Origin: Symbiodinium natans
Lineage: Eukaryota > Sar > Dinophyceae > Suessiales > Symbiodiniaceae
NCBI GenBank assembly: GCA_905221605.1
Contig: CAJNDS010000868.1
Coordinates: 246,001-310,000 of the forward strand
Direction of reading: 5' to 3'
DNA length: 64,000 nucleotides
The notes below the pieces were generated by a model. It was not told the DNA's origin, did no database searches, and saw nothing but the letters and a program-made list of their open reading frames with translations. The translations under genes and the position numbers were made by a program. Positions 58,201 to 64,000 of this stretch are shown here, piece by piece (position 1 is the stretch's first letter; every line of letters begins with the position of its first letter).

Positions 58201-58619
58201 AAGGGCTTCCTCGAAAGAGCTGTTGAAATGCAGGGGACTGGAAAGCGATGCAAGCAGCGGGGGAAGGGAGGGGGGGAGACAGGAAGAACACGGAATCAGG
58301 GGCCAATAGTGCCCCCCACCCCCCAACACGGGCCTGTCGCGCAACCCAAAGCTCCCTGATGCTCGAAAACCCACGAAGCCCTGGAGTAACTTTGCTTAGG
58401 CTGAAGCTAGAGGGCTGTGGTCTAACCGAGCTGCTGAAGACCCTGGGCCCAAAAGAGTTAACCTTTATTCAATTCTGGTACAGTAGGATTATATATACCC
58501 GAAAAGGTTAACGGTTGCCGACTCAGCTACGAAGCGCAAAAAACAAACACATCAGCCCAGTGCAAGTGGCATGGGAATCGTGGCTGGCCTCGTCGGAGCT
58601 CACGATTTCAGCCTCATAC

Positions 58620-58672
58620 TAGGGTTTAGGACTTAGGGTTTAGGATCTAGGGTTTAGGGTTTAAGGTTGAGG
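58620..58672. repeat. Telomere-like TTTAGGG block
   Basis: About seven TTTAGGG-type units with ACTTAGGG, GATCTAGGG and TTTAAGG variants. Confidence 0.85.
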
Positions 58673-59093
58673 GAAGCTGCTTCCGTTCCCTTTTGGGCTG
58701 CTTGGCGTTTGGGAAGTTTGAGAAGTGTGGGGTCTTCAGGGCCGAAGGAAAGAGAGGTTCTTACGACTTTACGAAGCTGCGCTTGCAAGCGCCGAAGGTT
58801 CGAGAACTCTCCTCGCCCAACCTCCCCCCCCCCCCCTATCCCTGCCCCTCCTCCCCCCCCCTACCCCATGGAGCACGCAGCTAGAGCACGCAGCGTGCTG
58901 GCATGAAGGTGCTTCCCTTCCGGGGCCCTCACCGGCGTGCACGACATGAAGGCACGCGACCTGGCGAGGTTTGCATAAGAACAAAAACGAATAGGCGGTT
59001 GTGACACAAAAATTAGCTAGCAGAATCCTCGCCCAGCTTGGTTGAAGGTAAGGTGCAGCTAAGCCCTAAACTTGCCCTAAACCTTACCCGTGG

Positions 59094-59129
<36 letters not shown>
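59094..59129. repeat. (CTG)n trinucleotide repeat
   Basis: About 11 perfect CTG units, followed by CCGCCGGCG. Confidence 0.95.
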
Positions 59130-59130
<1 letters not shown>

Positions 59131-59189
59131 GCCGGCGACGTGCAGTTGCGCCAGTACCGGCCATGTGCTCCGGTAGCCCTTACCCTTGA

Positions 59190-59440
59190 GGGTTTAGGGT
59201 TTAGGGTTCAGGGTTCAGGGTTGAGGGTTTAGGATGTTTAGGGTTTAGGGTTTAGGATGGGTTTAGGTCGCCAGAAGCAACCGTCAAAGCTTGGCATGTC
59301 GGCCTCACGCAAACCGCAACACACGGTGGACCTTTATGCTTGCTGCATTCATGAGCACAGTGTAGTGAACAGCAAGATGCTGCCTGATCACCCTAAAGCC
59401 TAAACCCTAAAGCCTAAACCCTAAACCCTAAACCCTAAAC
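59190..59440. repeat. Facing telomere-like blocks (TTTAGGG then CCCTAAA)
   Basis: TTTAGGG/TTCAGGG units at 59190-59265 and CCCTAAA units at 59390-59440, in opposite orientation about 125 bp apart, so the pair could form a hairpin. Confidence 0.85.
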
Positions 59441-59589
59441 CCCGCACGCTAGACCTGCCGCTAGACCTCCAAACCCTAGACCTGGTGACCGTGCCTCCTC
59501 CGCTTCCGCCCCCACGCTCTGCTGCCCTGCGATGCGACACACATGACATAATAGTCACAGTCAGGGCAGTTAGGGTTTATTGGGAGTTG

Positions 59590-59790
59590 GGGATGGTTGA
59601 GTAATGGTGCGGGCACCACTCTCTGCTTTCTACGTCACGCCTTGCTCCGGGTGGTTGAACCTTGAATATCCTTTGTAGGTTGGCGCGAAAACTGGAAATA
59701 TCTGGCACCTCGTTCGAAATACCTCCTCCACAGATAATCCCATCAAAGCCCTGTACTAGGTTGAGGTTGGCACTGAAAACCCTTGCACAA
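59590..59790 (-). CDS. Exon-like segment, unknown protein
   Basis: On the minus strand, GTGCAAG|G is followed by an open frame reading VFSANLNLVQGFDGIICGGG, ISNEVPDISSFRANLQRIFK and VQPPGARRD, ending near a GTAGAA donor. Strongly protein-like, with a glycine-rich turn (CGGG), but I do not recognise the family. Confidence 0.5.
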
Positions 59791-59962
59791 ACAACATGCT
59801 CCTGACTATACATAAACATAAATACTCGATGTCCCCGTTGCCTACGTGGTACCTGGTAAGCCGTATGTATACACCCTACTTGAGTACTTCGAGCCCTACC
59901 ACAAACACGGCATGCTTCAGCACAGAGGCCTCCGGAGCCTGTGCTGTTCCTTGAAAAACAAG

Positions 59963-60034
59963 CCTTAGGGTTCAGGGTTTAGGGTTTAGGGTTTAGGGTT
60001 TAGGGTTTAGGGTTTAGGGTTTAGGGTTTAGGGG
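59963..60034. repeat. Near-perfect interstitial telomeric tract (TTTAGGG)n
   Basis: About ten TTTAGGG units with one TTCAGGG near the left end. The orientation is opposite to the tracts at 27.1 and 43.0 kb. Confidence 0.97.
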
Positions 60035-60162
60035 TTGCTTCAGATGGGTATTGGCTTCATCCTCAGGGTGTTGACTTTGGGTTTTTTGCCCCTTGCTTCC
60101 AGATTTGCACGACTGAACGCGGGACTCACTCAGACTTTGCGGCCATACGTATATTCCGCCCT

Positions 60163-60453
60163 TTGCATGAGGACTTTTTTGCCCACAGTCACAGCAGCTT
60201 GAAGTGTCTGCGCTCATCGGGAGCTTTTGGGATTTTGGCACACCGTGAGAAATCCCGAATGGCAGGGAAGGATGGCATTTACATCACCTTTGCAAGCCAT
60301 ATGTCTGCACAGCTTATGCCCAGAAGTCCTCGTCCGCAGCCCGCCTCTCCCAGACTGCCTCCTCCACCTCAGATAAGGCAGCAAACCTCCAAAGGAGCCT
60401 GTTCGTGGGTTGTGTGTTTAGTAATTCAGATAAAGCTTTGGTGCATCAGTTAG
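60163..60453 (+). CDS. Open frame with basic core and proline-rich tail
   Basis: The ATG-started plus frame (MHEDFFAHSHSSLKCLRSSG, AFGILAHREKSRMAGKDGIY, ITFASHMSAQLMPRSPRP) has a Pro-rich C-terminal part. Upstream, another frame at about 60100-60160 reads LNAGLTQTLRPYVYSALC and may be the preceding exon. No family was recognised. Confidence 0.4.
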   Translation: MHEDFFAHSHSSLKCLRSSGAFGILAHREKSRMAGKDGIYITFASHMSAQLMPRSPRPQPASPRLPPPPQIRQQTSKGACSWVVCLVIQIKLWCIS

Positions 60454-61028
60454 GTCGGATCCTGCACCCCTCCCTGTGAACAAACGACCTGTCTTCCCTC
60501 ACTCACACGTATTATGTTTTGGGGCTCGGAAGGAGCACACTTTCAGTGTGTCTTCAACAGTCGGGAACGGTTGCCAAAGGCCGCAATGAAACAAAGAGAT
60601 TGGACGCAAGCGCCCTAAGTTCCAAACGAAACGCAGCGGGAGAAGGCCATCGCGAGCCTGCAGATTTGCTGCGAGTTCCATCAGTACAAGGCTTTGGTAG
60701 TGGTGGTGTTGTAGCATTGCGTTGACAGAAGCAGCACAACAGCAGCAGCATAAGGAGGAAGGGGAGGAGGGAAAAAACACGAATCCGTACAGGTAGCAGA
60801 CAAGTGTCAGCAGTGCGCCTGGGACGTTTGAAGAAGTCTCAATGAACTCACTACTTCTCGAATCCAAACCTGAGCAACAAGAGCCTAAGCAGCTTGCCCC
60901 TTCCGCTACGCCTCAGCTCGGAACCTGAGGCGAACGAGGCCACGGCGAACCTTCCAACTGAGGAAGACAACAAGGCCCAAACCTTCAAACCCCAAAGCCT
61001 CTCAATTTGCCTGGCTCGCAGACCCACG
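60454..61028. other. Unique DNA, weak minus-strand candidate
   Basis: A minus frame at 60551-60867 begins with a non-ATG codon and includes TSSNVPGALLTLVCYLYGFV, a possible membrane segment, followed by Cys-rich CAG-repeat translation. Not firm. No repeat stands out. Confidence 0.35.
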
Positions 61029-61992
61029 GGTTTCGTTGCAATTGCTTCTCGGCTTGAATTTCTGAGCAAGGTTTCGTTGCAGTTTTTACATGTCTTGAAT
61101 GTCTGAGGAAGGTTTCGTTTCAATTGCTACATGTCTTGAATTTCTGAGCAAGGTGTCGCTGCAATTGCTACATGTCTTCAACTTCTGAGGAAGGTTTCGT
61201 TGCAATTGCTACTCGGCTTGAACTTCTGAGGAAGCTCTCTCTGTAAATGCTACTAGTCTTGAGTTCCTGAGGAAGGTTTTGTGGAAATTGCTACTCGTCT
61301 TGATTTTCTTAGGACGGTTTCACTGTACGTGCTACTAGTCTTGAGTTCCCGAGGAAGGTTTCGTTGCAATTGTTGCGTGTCTTGGATCTCTGAGGATGAA
61401 TTGGTTGTGATTGCTACTCGGCTTGAAATTCTGAGCAAGGTTTCGTTGTGAATGCTACTACTCTTGAGTTTCTGAGGAAGGTTTCGCTGTAAAAGCTACT
61501 CTGCTTGAATTTCTGAGGAAGGTTTCGTTGCAATTGCTACTCGGCTGCAAATTCTGAGAAAGGTTTCGTGGCAATTGCTACGTGAATTGAATTTCTGAGG
61601 AAGGTTTCGGTGTAAATGCTACTAGTCTTGAGTTTCTGAGGAAGGTTTTGTTTCGATTGATGCGAGTCTTGAATTTGTGAGGAAAGTTTCGTTGCAATTG
61701 CTACTAGTCTTGAATGTCTGAGGAGGGCTTCGCTGCAACTGCTGCTAGTCTTCAATTTCTGAGGAAGGTTTCGCTGCAATTGCTACGTGTCTAGAATTTC
61801 TGAGGAAGGGTTTTGTTTGCAATTGCTACCTGCCTTGAAGTCCTGAGGAAAGTTTCGTTGCAATTGCTACATGTCTTGCATAACTGAGGAACGTTTTGTT
61901 GCAATTGCTACATGTCTTGAATGACTGAGGAAGGTTTCGTTGCAATTGCTATATGTCTTGAGTTTCTGAGGAAGGTTTTGCTGCAATTGCTA
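61029..61992. repeat. 41-bp minisatellite array, forward arm
   Basis: About 23 copies of a 41-bp unit containing GAGGAAGGTTTCGTTGCAAT and TGCTACATGTCTTGAATTTC, with variants TACTCGGCTT and TACTAGTCTT in the last third. The copies are about 80-90% alike. The minus strand stays open over long stretches because most frames of the unit lack stops. Confidence 0.95.
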
Positions 61993-62135
61993 ATTCGCGC
62001 CAAAACAGTTCTTTGAACTTGACTAGAATAGCTCGCGCCAAAACAGTTCATAGAACTTGACCAAAAAGCTCGAGCCAAAACAGCTTTTTAAACTTGACCA
62101 AATAGCTCGCACCAAAACAGCTCTTGGAACTTGAA
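61993..62135. repeat. 37-bp tandem repeat, four forward copies
   Basis: Unit built from AGCTCGCGCCAAAACAGTTC and TTAGAACTTGACCAAAA, joined directly to the 41-bp array. Confidence 0.92.
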
Positions 62136-62190
62136 ACATGTTCGAAGAGCAAGCAGTGTTGGGAAAAGCCTTAAATAACTCAAGGCACCC
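62136..62190 (-). repeat. Solitary decayed inverted 65-bp satellite monomer
   Basis: On the plus strand AGAGCAAGCAG, TTGGGAAAAGCCTTAAA, ACTCAAGG and CACCCA appear in the order of the reverse complement of the 65-bp satellite (AGAGCAAGCAGACCTGGGAA, AACCTTAAACTTGAAACCCA). It is a single partial copy, about 56 kb from the main array. Confidence 0.6.
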
Positions 62191-62327
62191 AAACACCTGT
62201 GCTTGCAACATAACCGTGGATCCATCACCCGTCCCCCCAGAGAGGGTGATTCAAGCAAATTGAGAGATGTTTTCTACTCTATTAAAAGAGGGTTTTGCAA
62301 CTCCCAATCCCCGCTCAAGACTAATAG

Positions 62328-62655
62328 ATGTTACAGCAAAACCTCCCTCAGAAATTCAAGCCGAGTAGCAATTGCAACAACTGAGGAACTCAAGACTAGT
62401 AGCAATGCAGCGCAACCTTCCCGAGAAATTCAATCCGAGTAGCAATTGCAGCAAAACCTTCCTCATAAAATCAAGACATGTAGAAATTGTAACTAAACCT
62501 TCCTCAGACATTCAAGACATGTAGCAATTGCAATCTCGCTTTCCTCACAAATTCAAGACACGTAGCAATTGCAACGAAACCGTCCTCAGAGAACCAAGCC
62601 ATGCAGCAATTGCAACGAAATCTTCCTCAGAAATCCAAGCCTAGTAGCATGTACA
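62328..62655. repeat. 41-bp minisatellite array, reverse arm
   Basis: About eight copies of the reverse complement of the 61.0-kb unit (AGCAATTGCAACGAAACC, TTCCTCAGAAATTCAAGAC). Confidence 0.95.
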
Positions 62656-62735
62656 GAGCTATTTGGTCGAGTTCAAAAACGCCGTTTTGGCATCAGCTCC
62701 TTGCCTTGGTCAAGTTCAAACTTTTGGCATTATGA
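62656..62735. repeat. 37-bp repeat, two reverse copies
   Basis: Reverse complement of the 61993-62135 unit (GAGCTATTTGGTCGAGTTC, GTTTTGGCATCAGCTC). It follows the reverse 41-bp arm instead of preceding it. Confidence 0.85.
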
Positions 62736-62739
62736 TATG

Positions 62740-63230
62740 ACTTTGGGCCTGCAAATCCCTAAACCCAAAACCCCCAAATGTACAAAACCCTAAACCCCAA
62801 ACCCCTCAAGCGCGAACACCATGTGACAGGTGAAGCGTGGCCTTTGAACTTCAATGTCTTGCCACAGTCGCTGCGGTCGCGCAAGAACCTCAGGGTTCAG
62901 GGTTTAGGGCTCCTAACATTTATACGGTTTAGGGTTCAAGGGCATTTTGAGTTGGGGTTCGGGGCTCAGGGTTTAGGTGGCGTTTGGCTTAACTAGAGGT
63001 GCAGCAGCGCTGTGATTGCAACACCGAAGCTCACACGCAGAGAGCCGAAGTGGCAAAATCCCACTGGCAGCAAGGGCCTCTGGCTCCATCTGGGTGCGAA
63101 GTTGCCGTTCTTGCATACCTCTGTCAGAAAGCAAGAACACGGCCCGAAAAACCCTAAACCCTAAACCCTCAAAAACCTAAACCCCAACCCTAAAGCCCTA
63201 AAGTCCACAAACATCTCGGGGCTCAACTCG
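62740..63230. other. Intergenic DNA with telomere-like fragments
   Basis: CCCTAAA units at 62757-62805 and 63150-63205 and TTTAGGG types at 62890-62980. No gene seen. Confidence 0.6.
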
Positions 63231-63331
63231 GCTCCGAATGCCACATCTCAATATCTGCACGCACACGTTGATGATGGGCAAGGAAGAGGCACAAAGAGCG
63301 AGAACCGCATAACGAAAGACATCGGTTTACG

Positions 63332-63424
63332 AAAATAAGGGACCCCCAATACAGACCCCAAATGGTAGGATTCCCTAGGAATACGGACCCCAACAAGTAC
63401 CCCAAGATTCGGAAACCTCCCCAT
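63332..63424. repeat. Dispersed GGACCCCCAAT element, copy 2
   Basis: Same orientation as 13755-13858, sharing GACCCCCAATA(C/T)AGACCC, GGTAGGATT and ATACGGACCCCAA. It abuts element D copy 2 directly. Confidence 0.75.
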
Positions 63425-64000
63425 GGTTGTATGCTGAGAAAGAAACAGCACCATGAGCAAAATTGAGCAGCGGCCTTCTCGCTGCCATCGTCAGAGACAC
63501 AAACCTTCCGCTAAGCAGCGAAGCGAGATTGACATGAAGGTGCGAAGCGTGTCCCGGCACATTGCCGTCATTAATGACTTCGTCTCCGGTTACTCTCAAT
63601 CAGCGGCGCTCGATGAACAGCGCACTGCACTGCAGTGCACTAATTACACCACCTATACCACACTACATTGTACTGCACGACTCTGTACTACACAACAGCA
63701 TGTACTATCCTGTACTACGTACGAAAGTACTGGCCTGGCAATCCTACAAATTGAATCCTAGCTGCACCCCGTGAGGCGACAGGTCATTGGGCCTGCTGCA
63801 GGCTGAACGAAGATATCTTGGTTGGGCTTCAAGCTATCGAAGATACGAATCAGACGCGCCTCACAGACAGGATTCCGGCTTTGGGTTTGCAGGGGTCTTT
63901 GGAGATGACAGAGGGTGCAAAAACTGCTTCATCCAGATGGCCATGATTGAGGACGCAGAATCTTGATGTCCGAGCACTACTTATCCCTACGGCGCCTGCA
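63423..64000. repeat. Dispersed element D, copy 2 (runs off the window)
   Basis: Second copy of 50386-50946. The first part (63423-63533) is inverted relative to copy 1 and the rest is direct. The window ends inside the homology. Confidence 0.88.
63817..63944 (-). pseudogene. Duplicated exon inside element D, broken copy
   Basis: Minus-strand counterpart of the 50720-50846 exon, ATG at 63944. An extra A in the plus strand near 63919-63923 shifts the frame after MAIWMKQF. The donor seen in copy 1 (CAAG|GT) reads CAAG|AT here. The downstream part still encodes VCEARLIRIFDSLKPNQ in the shifted frame. Either a dead copy or a sequencing indel plus a lost donor. Confidence 0.5.

Noticed and set aside
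1-64000. Autonomous transposable element (reverse transcriptase, transposase, long terminal repeats)
   Set aside because: No catalytic motif or long terminal repeat pair was seen. Dispersed elements A-D could only be called repeats.

Overview
This is a window of eukaryotic nuclear DNA, repeat-rich and gene-poor, most likely from a protist alga. The signs are Arabidopsis-type telomeric heptamers (TTTAGGG/CCCTAAA) scattered through the intergenic DNA, GT-AG introns (many only 40-140 nt), and genes broken into small exons. There are also abundant mini- and microsatellites and no bacterial operons. A SpoIIIAA/Ycf45-type ATPase points to a plastid-bearing lineage. I cannot fix the clade. A cryptophyte fits the short introns. 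A dinoflagellate or chromerid fits the telomere type and the ParB-like domain family. I saw no dinoflagellate spliced-leader relic.

Layout. 1-6628 is a homogeneous 65-bp satellite array of about 100 monomers. 6629-19480 is sparse DNA with isolated exon-like segments, an approximately 0.55-kb direct duplication (10.7 and 11.8 kb), CT/GA tracts and degenerate telomeric repeats. 19485-22200 holds a minisatellite of about 38-45 bp, a second and badly decayed array of the same 65-bp satellite, and long CAA-rich low-complexity DNA. 24390-25710 is a block of degenerate telomeric repeat. 27.66-28.66 kb carries a small plus-strand gene rich in charged residues.

The best genes lie between 31 and 50 kb. 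A minus-strand pentameric ligand-gated ion channel gene (31308-36074) has recognisable extracellular strands, the Cys-loop-position motif and four membrane segments. A plus-strand gene (about 38.46-39.03 kb) converges on a minus-strand SpoIIIAA/Ycf45-like P-loop ATPase (39246-40944). Then come a minus-strand gene with two winged-helix-like repeats and a ParB-like domain (43690-45196), and a minus-strand VPS9-domain gene, a probable Rab5-type GEF (about 48.4-49.8 kb). These are ordinary eukaryotic cell functions (signalling, plastid, traffic) and nothing suggests they form one pathway.

45.6-64 kb is rich in dispersed repeats. Three short elements occur in the same order and orientation at 46.3-47.1 and 53.7-58.2 kb. 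Another element at 50.4 kb recurs at 63.4 kb with an internal segment flipped and carries a duplicated exon. 61.0-62.7 kb holds 41-bp and 37-bp tandem repeats in two arms of opposite strand, with one decayed inverted monomer of the 65-bp satellite between them. Perfect telomeric tracts sit at 27.1, 43.0 and 60.0 kb. Exon models were read by eye from reading frame, splice dinucleotides and family motifs, and no search was run.
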